Positions 7,102-14,093 of a DNA stretch of 21,278 nt are shown here, piece after piece; position 1 is the stretch's first letter, and the number at the start of each line of letters is the position of its first letter. The notes below the pieces were generated by a model. It did no database searches. It saw only the letters and a program-made list of their open reading frames with translations, and was not told where the DNA came from. Location: NCBI GenBank assembly GCA_038200275.1, contig JBBPYC010000009.1:1-21278 (forward strand), given 5' to 3'. The DNA is from JBBPYC01 sp038200275. GTDB lineage: Bacteria > Pseudomonadota > Gammaproteobacteria > Burkholderiales > Burkholderiaceae_C. The position numbers and the translations under genes were made by a program.

Positions 7102-7872
7102 ATGCCGAAGTTTGCTGCCAACCTCACGATGCTCTACAACGAGGTCGACTTTCTCGATCGCTTCGATGCTGCCGCCAGAGACGGCTTCAAGGGTGTGGAG
7201 TACCTGTTTCCGTACCCGTACGAGAAGCAGCAACTGGTCGACCAGCTGAAGAAAAACAACTTGACGCAGGTGCTGCACAACCTGCCGGCGGGTGACTGGG
7301 CAGCAGGTGAGCGCGGTATTGCGGTGTTGCCTGATCGAGTCGGCGAGTTTCAAGAGAGCGTCGGCAAGGCCATCGACTACGCAACCGCGCTGGGTTGCAA
7401 GAAGGTCAATGTGCTGGCCGGTATAGCTCCGAAGAACGCGGACGCAGACAAGCTGCGCGAAACCTTCATCAGCAACCTGAAATTCGCCGCGCCGAAGTTG
7501 AAGGATGCCGGGATCATGCTGGTGATGGAGCCGATCAACACCTATGACATGCCCGGCTTTTATCTAAACCACACGCAGCAGGCGCTGGACCTGATCGATG
7601 CGGTGGGCTCAGACAACCTGTCCGTGCAGTACGACATCTATCACATGCAGCGCATGGAGGGTGAACTGGCCGCGACGATGAAAAAACACTTCGCCAAGAT
7701 CGGCCACATCCAGATCGCCGACAACCCGGGACGTAACGAACCCGGTACTGGTGAGATCAACTATCCGTTCCTGTTCAAGTTCATCGACCAGCTTGGTTAT
7801 GACGGCTGGGTCAGCGGCGAATACAAGCCCGCCGGCAAGACCAGTGACGGCCTGGGCTGGATGCGGACCTGA
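7102..7872 (+). CDS. hyi: Hydroxypyruvate isomerase
   Basis: A 256-residue TIM-barrel protein of the xylose isomerase-like/AP endonuclease-2 superfamily, which interconverts hydroxypyruvate and tartronate semialdehyde. The metal- and substrate-binding acids of the family are visible in VMEPINTYDMPGF and in the late GWVSGEYKPAG; QYDIYHMQ and HIQIADNPGRNEPGTGEINY are the conserved strand ends that supply the other ligands. Length is typical. The start has AAGGAG 8-9 nt upstream (CAAGGAGCCTGATCA). It lies between gcl and glxR, the standard arrangement in glyoxylate (allantoin/glycolate) assimilation operons. Confidence 0.95.
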   Translation: MPKFAANLTMLYNEVDFLDRFDAAARDGFKGVEYLFPYPYEKQQLVDQLKKNNLTQVLHNLPAGDWAAGERGIAVLPDRVGEFQESVGKAIDYATALGCKKVNVLAGIAPKNADADKLRETFISNLKFAAPKLKDAGIMLVMEPINTYDMPGFYLNHTQQALDLIDAVGSDNLSVQYDIYHMQRMEGELAATMKKHFAKIGHIQIADNPGRNEPGTGEINYPFLFKFIDQLGYDGWVSGEYKPAGKTSDGLGWMRT

Positions 7873-7914
7873 ACCCCAAGACACGTAACGAATCAAAAAT
7901 AAGGAAGACGCTTC

Positions 7915-8808
7915 ATGAAGATTGGATTTATCGGCCTCGGCATCATGGGCATGCCGATGGCGGGCCACCTGATCAAGGGCGGCCATGAGCTGTATCTGAA
8001 TACCCGAAGCAAGGTGCCGAAGGAACTGCTTGATGCCGGCGGTAAGGAGTGCAAGACCGCCAAGGAAGTGGCGCAGCAGGCCGACCTGATCATCACGATG
8101 GTGCCGGACACGCCAGACGTCGAATTGGTGCTGTTCGGTGAAGGCGGGGTGGCCGAAGGGCTGTCCAAGGGCAAGACGGTGGTCGACATGAGTTCGATCT
8201 CCCCGGTTGAGACCAAAGCGTTCGCAAAGAAAATCAATGACCTCGGCTGCGAGTATGTGGACGCACCGGTGTCTGGCGGCGAAGTCGGTGCGAAGGGCGC
8301 GAGCCTGTCGGTCATGTGCGGTGCCAGCCAGGCCACGTTCGATAAGGTCAAGCCGGTGTTCGAACTGATGGGCAAGAACATCACGCTGGTGGGTGGCAAC
8401 GGAGACGGTCAGACCTGCAAGGTGGCGAATCAGATCGTGGTGGCGTTGACGATTGGCGCGGTGTCTGAAGGGTTGCTGTTTGCAAGCCGAGCCGGCGCCG
8501 ATCCGGCCAAGGTGCGGCAGGCGTTGATGGGTGGTCTGGCCACCTCGCGCATCCTGGAGGTGCACGGCGAACGCATGATCAAGCGCACCTTCGATCCGGG
8601 CTTCCGCATCGCGCTGCATCAAAAGGACTTGAACCTGGCGCTGTCATCGGCGCGTCAGCTTGGCCTGGCGTTGCCGAATACCGCCACCTGCCAGGAATTG
8701 TTCAACGCCTGCACCGGCCACGGCGGTGCGGCCTGGGACCATTCGGGCATGGTGCGTGCGCTGGAGAAGCTGTCGAACCACGAGATCGGTGCAGCGGTAC
8801 CGAAGTGA
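7915..8808 (+). CDS. glxR: Tartronate semialdehyde reductase (2-hydroxy-3-oxopropionate reductase)
   Basis: A 297-residue beta-hydroxyacid dehydrogenase that reduces tartronate semialdehyde to D-glycerate with NAD(P)H. The N-terminal Rossmann motif is GFIGLGIMGMPMAGHL (residues 4-19), the substrate loop is DAPVSGGEVGAKGASL, and the catalytic Lys lies in GDGQTCKVANQIVV. The C-terminal helical domain KDLNLALSSARQLGLALP is normal for the family. ATAAGGAAG lies about 9 nt before the ATG. It is 42 bp after hyi. The name garR is used for close paralogues; the gcl-hyi context favours glxR. Confidence 0.95.
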   Translation: MKIGFIGLGIMGMPMAGHLIKGGHELYLNTRSKVPKELLDAGGKECKTAKEVAQQADLIITMVPDTPDVELVLFGEGGVAEGLSKGKTVVDMSSISPVETKAFAKKINDLGCEYVDAPVSGGEVGAKGASLSVMCGASQATFDKVKPVFELMGKNITLVGGNGDGQTCKVANQIVVALTIGAVSEGLLFASRAGADPAKVRQALMGGLATSRILEVHGERMIKRTFDPGFRIALHQKDLNLALSSARQLGLALPNTATCQELFNACTGHGGAAWDHSGMVRALEKLSNHEIGAAVPK

Positions 8809-8858
8809 ATGTCCAGGAGGTGAGGGTACCTGGCCGGTTTCCCCCGTGTCGAATATGA
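8809..8858 (+). other. Misplaced strong Shine-Dalgarno and minimal open frame before ttuD
   Basis: AGGAGG at 8815-8820 is the best ribosome-binding site in the operon but lies 34 nt from the ATG at 8855 and 25 nt from the in-frame GTG at 8846, too far for direct use. It falls inside ATG-TCC-AGG-AGG-TGA (8809-8823), which starts right after the glxR stop, and inside a CCAGG/CCTGG inverted repeat (8813-8833). A second short frame, GTG 8820 to TGA 8858, ends overlapping the ttuD ATG. Whether any of this is translated is unknown. Confidence 0.3.
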
Positions 8859-10135
8859 CCGATCCCAAAGACTTGCTGTGCCGCATGTTCGATGCGGCGA
8901 TCGCTGCTGCACAGCCGGCGTTGTGTCTGCCCGCGCATCTGCCGGCGCCGCCCAAAGGCCGATTGATCGTGATTGGCGCGGGCAAGGCGTCGGCCGCGAT
9001 GGCACGTGTGGTGGAAGACCACTGGTCAGGGCCTCTCGAAGGTCTTGTCGTCACCCGCTACGGCTACGGCGTGCCGTGTGAACGCATCGAAATCGTCGAA
9101 GCCGCGCACCCGGTGCCTGATGCCGCCGGCATCGAAGCCGCCCAGCGCATTCTGGCGTTGGTGCAGGGTCTGAGCCCGGACGACCTCGTGCTGGCGTTGA
9201 TCTCCGGCGGAGGCTCATCCTTGCTGGCGGCACCGGCGCCGGGCCTCACGCTGGAAGACAAACAGGCGGTCAACAAGGCGCTGCTTAAGAGCGGTGCCAA
9301 CATCTCAGAGATGAACTGCGTGCGCAGGCATCTGTCGGCGTTGAAAGGTGGACGGCTGGCTGCTGCCTGCCATCCCGCCAAGGTCATCACGCTGCTGATC
9401 TCCGACGTGCCGGGCGACGATCCGATCGACATCGCTTCCGGCCCGACGGTGTCCGATCCCACCACGTGCGAAGACGCGCTCGGCATCATCAGACGCTACG
9501 GCATCGAGGTGCCCGCCAAGGTGCGTGAGGTCTTGATCAGTGGCGCTGGCGAATCGATCAAGCCCGGTGATGCACGTTTGGCAGGCAGCGAAACCCGCAT
9601 GATCACCACGCCGCAAGCTGCCTTGGAAGCCGCTGCAAAGGTCGCGCACGAAGCGGGCATTCCAGCCCACATCCTCAGCGACAGCATCGAAGGCGAAGCG
9701 CGCGATGTAGGCAAGGTGATGGCAGCCATTGCCAAGCAGATCTCACGGCGTGGCCAGCCGCTCAAACCACCGTGCGTGCTGCTTTCTGGCGGCGAAACCA
9801 CGGTCACAGTGCGCGGCAATGGCCGGGGTGGCCGCAACGTTGAATTCATGCTGTCGCTCGCACTTGATCTGAACGGCGCTGCAGGGGTTCATGCCATCGC
9901 AGGCGACACAGACGGCGTTGACGGCCAGGAAGAGATCGCAGGTGCTTACCTGGCGCCCGATACGCTGGAGCGTGCCTGGGCCCAGGGCCTGAAACCACGT
10001 GACCGGCTGTCCGACAACGACGGCCACGGGTTTTTCGAGGCGTTGGGCGATTCGGTGGTGACCGGGCCCACGCTGACCAATGTGAATGACTTTCGCGCGA
10101 TCCTGATCACCGGATCCGCGAACGAAGAGGCTTAG
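8855..10135 (+). CDS. ttuD: Glycerate 2-kinase (MOFRL family)
   Basis: A 426-residue class II glycerate kinase that phosphorylates D-glycerate to 2-phosphoglycerate, the entry to lower glycolysis. The N-terminal domain has VIGAGKASAAMA with the catalytic Lys44, then ISGGGSSLL, VRRHLSALKGGRLA and ISDVPGDDPIDIASGPT. The C-terminal MOFRL domain has LSGGETTVTVRGNGRGGRN and AGDTDGVDG. All family motifs are intact. Two starts are possible, GTG at 8846 or ATG at 8855; the ATG is preferred because the family normally begins close to this point, though neither has a well-spaced Shine-Dalgarno. pyk follows after 7 bp, so the two are co-translated or nearly so. Confidence 0.93.
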   Translation: MTDPKDLLCRMFDAAIAAAQPALCLPAHLPAPPKGRLIVIGAGKASAAMARVVEDHWSGPLEGLVVTRYGYGVPCERIEIVEAAHPVPDAAGIEAAQRILALVQGLSPDDLVLALISGGGSSLLAAPAPGLTLEDKQAVNKALLKSGANISEMNCVRRHLSALKGGRLAAACHPAKVITLLISDVPGDDPIDIASGPTVSDPTTCEDALGIIRRYGIEVPAKVREVLISGAGESIKPGDARLAGSETRMITTPQAALEAAAKVAHEAGIPAHILSDSIEGEARDVGKVMAAIAKQISRRGQPLKPPCVLLSGGETTVTVRGNGRGGRNVEFMLSLALDLNGAAGVHAIAGDTDGVDGQEEIAGAYLAPDTLERAWAQGLKPRDRLSDNDGHGFFEALGDSVVTGPTLTNVNDFRAILITGSANEEA

Positions 10136-10142
10136 GAAAAAA

Positions 10143-11558
10143 ATGCGCCGCAACAGAAACGCAAAGATCGTCGCGACCCTGGGTCCGGCCAGCGCGGACC
10201 GGGAAACCATCGAGGCCCTGTTCCGTGCGGGCGCCGACGTGTTTCGTTTGAACTTCAGCCACGGCACGCATGAAGACCACAAGGCACGGCTCGACACGAT
10301 ACGCGCGATCGAGCGGGATCTGGGCCGGCCGATTGCGGTGCTGCTCGACCTGCAGGGGCCGAAGCTGCGGGTCGGCACGTTCGCAGACGGCCCGATCCGG
10401 TTGGCAGTCGGCGACAAATTCCGATTTGATCTGGACGGGGGCACCCCTGGCAGTCAAAACCGCGTCCCGTTGCCGCACCCCGAGATCTTTGCGGCGCTGA
10501 CGGTAGGTACCGAGCTGTTGGTCGACGATGGCAAGGTGCGGCTGCGGGTCGACACGTGCGGTCCCGATTTCGCCGAGACCACCGCGTTGAATGCGGGTAC
10601 TGTGTCCGATCGCAAAGGTGTCAATGTGCCCGGCGTGGTGCTGCCCTTGTCCGCGATGACGCAGAAGGATCGACGCGATCTGGAGTACGGCCTGACGCTG
10701 GACATCGACTGGGTTGCGGTTTCCTTCGTGCAGCGCGCGGAGGACATCCGCGAGATCAAGGCCATCGTTCAAGGCCGTGCGGGCATCTGCGCGAAGCTCG
10801 AAAAACCCGCCGCGATCGGTGTACTCGAAGAAATCGTCAAGGAGGCCGACTCGATCATGGTTGCGCGCGGCGACCTGGGGGTGGAGATGCCAGCCGAGCA
10901 GGTACCGGCGATCCAGAAGCGGATCGTGCGCGCCTGCCGCAAGCACGGCAAGCCGGTGATCGTGGCCACGCAGATGCTCGAATCCATGATCTCCGCACCG
11001 GTGCCCACCCGTGCTGAGGCGTCTGACGTCGCCACGGCGATCTACGACGGTGTCGATGCGGTGATGCTGTCGGCTGAGAGTGCGTCGGGAAAGTACCCGG
11101 TGGAGGCGGTGAGGATGATGAACAACATCATCGTGCAGGTCGAATCCGACCCCTTGTACCGCGAGATGGTAGACGCCACCAAAAGCACACCGCGGCCCGA
11201 CGCGGCGGATGCGATCGGTTACGCGATGCGCGGCGTCGCGAGCCTGCTGCATGTCGCTTGCACGGTGGCCTACACCAGCTCGGGCTATTCGGCGCTTCGG
11301 ATGGCGCGCGAGCGGCCCGAGTCGTCGATTATCGGCATCACGCCGCGGTTGGCGACCGCGCGTCAGTTGGCGTTGGCGTGGGGCGTGCATTCGGTGCAAA
11401 GCCACGAGATCGACGACGTCAACGAGATGACCGAACTGGCTTGCGAAACCGCGCGCGAGCAGGGATTTGCGAAGCCCGGCCAGACCATCGTGATCTCCGC
11501 TGGCATGCCGTTCGGCAATGCGGGCACGACGAATCTGCTGCGCATCGCGCAGGTTTGA
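10143..11558 (+). CDS. pyk: Pyruvate kinase
   Basis: A 471-residue pyruvate kinase converting phosphoenolpyruvate and ADP to pyruvate and ATP. Visible motifs, in order: KIVATLGPAS at the N-terminus; FRLNFSHG; LLDLQGPKLRVG; the catalytic-Lys block ICAKLEKPAAI; the metal-binding VARGDLGVEMP; and VATQMLESMI followed by PTRAEASDVA and MLSAESASGKYPVEA. The C-terminal domain is complete and of normal length. It starts 7 bp after ttuD, with AGGAAAAAA just before the ATG. Pyruvate kinase genes in this position are sometimes called ttuE. With enolase encoded elsewhere, it completes glyoxylate to pyruvate conversion. The genome probably has another pyruvate kinase for central glycolysis, but that cannot be seen here. 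Confidence 0.94.
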   Translation: MRRNRNAKIVATLGPASADRETIEALFRAGADVFRLNFSHGTHEDHKARLDTIRAIERDLGRPIAVLLDLQGPKLRVGTFADGPIRLAVGDKFRFDLDGGTPGSQNRVPLPHPEIFAALTVGTELLVDDGKVRLRVDTCGPDFAETTALNAGTVSDRKGVNVPGVVLPLSAMTQKDRRDLEYGLTLDIDWVAVSFVQRAEDIREIKAIVQGRAGICAKLEKPAAIGVLEEIVKEADSIMVARGDLGVEMPAEQVPAIQKRIVRACRKHGKPVIVATQMLESMISAPVPTRAEASDVATAIYDGVDAVMLSAESASGKYPVEAVRMMNNIIVQVESDPLYREMVDATKSTPRPDAADAIGYAMRGVASLLHVACTVAYTSSGYSALRMARERPESSIIGITPRLATARQLALAWGVHSVQSHEIDDVNEMTELACETAREQGFAKPGQTIVISAGMPFGNAGTTNLLRIAQV

Positions 11559-11652
11559 CAACGCTTTGCTGCTCCAGGTTGCGCCGCGTGCTGGGTGACA
11601 TGGGCGTGGAGGGCACACTGCATCGGGGCGCAACGGCTTCACGGTAGACTTG

Positions 11653-11668
11653 AGGGTTCCCCTTTTTT
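11653..11668 (+). terminator. Weak intrinsic terminator after pyk
   Basis: AGGG-TTC-CCCT at 11653-11663 with a run of six T at 11663-11668. The stem is only 4 bp, so it is a weak candidate. About 20 bp upstream, GTTGCGCC (11578-11585) and GGCGCAAC (11627-11634) form a longer-range dyad with a 41-nt loop. Either could end the glyoxylate operon before tRNA-Leu. Confidence 0.25.
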
Positions 11669-11775
11669 GCCAGCGGCGAGGAGGCGTGCGCAGTCAACCG
11701 TTTGGGTGAAAGCCGCGAACGATACGCGCGTTGCCTTGCCCGCTTGCCCTCAAGAAGTTTTTCGGTGTTTCGTGT

Positions 11776-11862
11776 GCGCGGGTGGCGAAATTGGTAGACG
11801 CACCAGGTTTAGGTCCTGACGCCAGCAATGGTGTGGGGGTTCGAGTCCCCCCTCGCGCACCA
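11776..11862 (+). tRNA. tRNA-Leu(UAG)
   Basis: An 87-nt class II tRNA with the CCA end encoded. The acceptor stem GCGCGGG pairs with CTCGCGC (one G-U), the D-loop carries TGGTAGACGC, and the anticodon stem CAGG/CCTG encloses TTTAGGT, giving anticodon UAG for CUA codons. A long variable arm (ACGCCAGCAATGGTGT) and a T-arm with GGTTCGAGTCCCCC follow, as expected for Leu. It precedes tig by 60 bp, a common arrangement in betaproteobacteria. A T-run follows but has no hairpin of its own. Confidence 0.97.
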
Positions 11863-11922
11863 CTCTTTTTTTTCTTTGGTTGACACCCACCGATCCCAAT
11901 TACCGGAGCAGTTCGAACCATC

Positions 11923-13233
11923 ATGGCCACCACAGTAGAAAACCTCGACAAGTTGGAGCGCAAGATCACGCTGACAGTGCCGCTGGATGCAATCCGCACA
12001 GAGGTCGAGACGCGGCTCAAGAAGCTGGCGCGCACCGTCAAGATGGACGGCTTTCGCCCAGGCAAGGTGCCTCTCAGCGTGGTCGCACAGCGCTACGGCG
12101 GCTCGGTGCAATACGAAGTGGTGAACAGCCGCGTCGGCGAAGCGTTCGAAGCGGCTGCAAACGAAGCGAAGCTGCGCGTCGCTGGCCAGCCGCGCATTAC
12201 GGAGACCGATGGCTCCGGTGAAGGCGAGCTCAAGTTCGACGCGATCTTCGAAGTGTTTCCGGAAGTCACGATTGATGAGCTCAACGGCTCGGAAATCGAG
12301 AAAGTGAATGCGGAAGTCGATGACGCGGCAATTGACCGCACGGTCGACATCCTGCGCAAACAGCGCAGCACGTTCAGTCAGCGCTCGCAGGATATGGCCG
12401 CTGCGGACGGTGACCGGGTCACGATCGACTTTGAAGGCAAGATCGACGGCGAGCCATTTGAAGGCGGCCGGGCCGAGGACTTTCAGTTCATGGTTGGCGA
12501 AGGCCAGATGCTGAAAGAATTCGAAGACGCCGTGCGTGGAATGAAGCTCGATGAAAGCCGCACGTTCCCGCTTGAATTTCCGGCCGACTATCACGGCAAG
12601 GATGTGGCGGGCAAGTCGGCTGATTTTCTGGTCACGGTCAAGAAGATCGAGCAGGCGCATTTGCCCGACGTTGACGACGCGCTGGCCAAGACGTTGGGCA
12701 TCGCGGATGGCAGCGTCGACGGTCTGCGTGCGGACATCCGCAAGAACCTCGAGCGCGAAGTGCGCCAGCGCGTGCGCGCTCTCAACAAGTCCGCCGTGAT
12801 GGAGACGCTGCTGGGCGCGTCGCAGCTCGAGTTGCCCCAAGTCAGCATCAAGTCCGAGATCGACCGACTGGTGGAGGGTGCACGCGCCGAGCTGAAGCAG
12901 CGCGGTATTGCCGATGCCGACAAGATGCCAATTCCCGACGATGCGTTCCGGTCGCAAGCCGAGCGGCGCGTGCGCCTGGGTCTGGTGGTGGCCGAGCTGG
13001 TGCGCAAGCACGAGTTGCAAGCCAAACCCGAGCAGGTGCGTGCGCACATCGAGGAGTTGTCTTCCAGCTACGAAAAGCCGGAAGACGTGCGCCGCTGGTA
13101 TTACGGTGAGCCGAGCCGGCTCAATGAAGTTGAGGCGATCGTGATCGAGAACAACGTTACCGACTACGTGCTCGGTCAAGCCAAAGTGAATGAAAAGACC
13201 TTAGCGTTCGATGAGTTGATGAGCAAGAACTAA
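11923..13233 (+). CDS. tig: Trigger factor
   Basis: A 436-residue ribosome-associated chaperone and peptidyl-prolyl isomerase that meets nascent chains at the exit tunnel. The ribosome-docking signature is GFRPGKVP (residues 43-50). The FKBP-type PPIase domain spans roughly 155-245 (DGDRVTIDFEGKIDGEPFEGG, then EFPADYHGKDVAGKSADFLV), and the helical C-terminal chaperone arms fill the rest. Length is normal. The ATG at 11923 starts the usual MATTVENLDKLERK; GGAG lies about 14 nt upstream, somewhat far. A TTGACA at 11880-11885 lies between the tRNA and tig but has no good -10 partner, so tig may be read with tRNA-Leu. clpP follows after 106 bp. Confidence 0.97.
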   Translation: MATTVENLDKLERKITLTVPLDAIRTEVETRLKKLARTVKMDGFRPGKVPLSVVAQRYGGSVQYEVVNSRVGEAFEAAANEAKLRVAGQPRITETDGSGEGELKFDAIFEVFPEVTIDELNGSEIEKVNAEVDDAAIDRTVDILRKQRSTFSQRSQDMAAADGDRVTIDFEGKIDGEPFEGGRAEDFQFMVGEGQMLKEFEDAVRGMKLDESRTFPLEFPADYHGKDVAGKSADFLVTVKKIEQAHLPDVDDALAKTLGIADGSVDGLRADIRKNLEREVRQRVRALNKSAVMETLLGASQLELPQVSIKSEIDRLVEGARAELKQRGIADADKMPIPDDAFRSQAERRVRLGLVVAELVRKHELQAKPEQVRAHIEELSSSYEKPEDVRRWYYGEPSRLNEVEAIVIENNVTDYVLGQAKVNEKTLAFDELMSKN

Positions 13234-13266
13234 GGTGAGCGGCGCCAGTGTGATTGCACGGGGACG

Positions 13267-13295
13267 CTTGCGCTTGGATGTTTGCACCCCCAACT
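13267..13295 (+). promoter_or_regulatory. Possible heat-shock (sigma-32-type) promoter for clpP
   Basis: CTTGCGC at 13267-13273, a 13-14 bp spacer, then CCCCCAACT at 13287-13295. This partly matches the CTTGAAA / CCCCATnT pattern of sigma-32 promoters and lies 45 bp before clpP, a common heat-shock gene. The -35 matches in only four to five positions, so this is tentative. Confidence 0.3.
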
Positions 13296-13339
13296 GCCAG
13301 ACTGGTCAAGCATTTCCCCCTTAATTCAGGAGAATTTCA

Positions 13340-13948
13340 ATGAGCGCACTTGAAACCCGCGGCCTCGGCTTGGTGCCGATGGTCGTCGAACAGTCCGGAC
13401 GCGGCGAGCGCTCCTACGACATTTATTCGCGTCTGCTGAAGGAGCGGGTCGTCTTCCTGGTCGGTGAAGTCAACGACCAAACCGCCAATCTGGTGGTTGC
13501 GCAGTTGCTGTTTCTGGAGAGCGAAAACCCGGACAAGGACATTTCGTTCTACATCAACTCACCGGGTGGCTCGGTTAGCGCAGGGCTTGCGATCTTCGAC
13601 ACGATGCAGTTCATCAAGCCGTCGGTTTCGACGCTATGCATGGGCATGGCCGCCAGCATGGGCTCGTTCCTGCTGATGGCAGGCGCGGCAGGCAAACGTT
13701 TCGCGCTGCCTAACTCCAAGATCATGATTCACCAACCGAGCGGTGGCACGAGCGGGCAGGCGACCGACATTGAGATCCACGCACGCGAGATCATTCGTAC
13801 CCGGCATCAGCTCAACAAGATCTACGCCGATCGCACCGGCCAGCCGGTGGAGAAGATCGCGCTCGACATGGAGCGGGACCGCTACATGTCGGCCGACGAA
13901 GCCAAAGACTACGGCTTGGTGGACCGAGTGATCGCACAGCGGGAGTGA
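13340..13948 (+). CDS. clpP: ATP-dependent Clp protease proteolytic subunit ClpP
   Basis: A 202-residue serine peptidase that forms a double heptameric ring and degrades proteins fed to it by ClpX or ClpA. The catalytic triad is visible at Ser106 (GMAASMGSF), His131 (MIHQPSGG) and Asp180 (MERDRYMS), with the same 25 and 49 residue spacings as E. coli ClpP. INSPGGSVSAGLAI is the oxyanion/handle segment. The short N-terminal propeptide before the conserved VPMVVEQSGRGER is normal. AGGAG lies 7 nt before the ATG. It follows tig as usual, but the gene after it is rlmD instead of clpX. Confidence 0.97.
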   Translation: MSALETRGLGLVPMVVEQSGRGERSYDIYSRLLKERVVFLVGEVNDQTANLVVAQLLFLESENPDKDISFYINSPGGSVSAGLAIFDTMQFIKPSVSTLCMGMAASMGSFLLMAGAAGKRFALPNSKIMIHQPSGGTSGQATDIEIHAREIIRTRHQLNKIYADRTGQPVEKIALDMERDRYMSADEAKDYGLVDRVIAQRE

Positions 13949-14093
13949 TCCAGCTTATCCCCAGGCCACGTTGCCTTCGGTCGGCTTTTTCCTTGCCGCC
14001 ACCGAAAGTGTTGCCCACGGATCGGCGAAGTCCGAGTCGCGATGACAGTCGGTTTGCTGAAACGGCTGGTGCCTCGCGATTGATGCGACCTTC

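Noticed and set aside
5247..7127. Long antisense frames (about 300 codons each) opposite gcl
   Set aside because: Their sequences are His/Leu/Arg-rich and have no domain pattern, while gcl is complete on the other strand.
10107..11642. 511-codon open frame antisense to pyk
   Set aside because: It mirrors the pyruvate kinase gene, whose motifs are all intact on the plus strand. The antisense product is His/Arg-rich without family motifs, a common effect of GC-rich codon bias.
11809..13179. 456-codon open frame antisense to tig
   Set aside because: It overlaps trigger factor almost completely and also runs into tRNA-Leu. No recognisable motif; a shadow frame.
13949..14093. Search for a clpX remnant or a small gene between clpP and rlmD
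   Set aside because: No Walker motif or zinc-finger Cys pattern in any frame; the space is too short for anything but a trace, and I see none.
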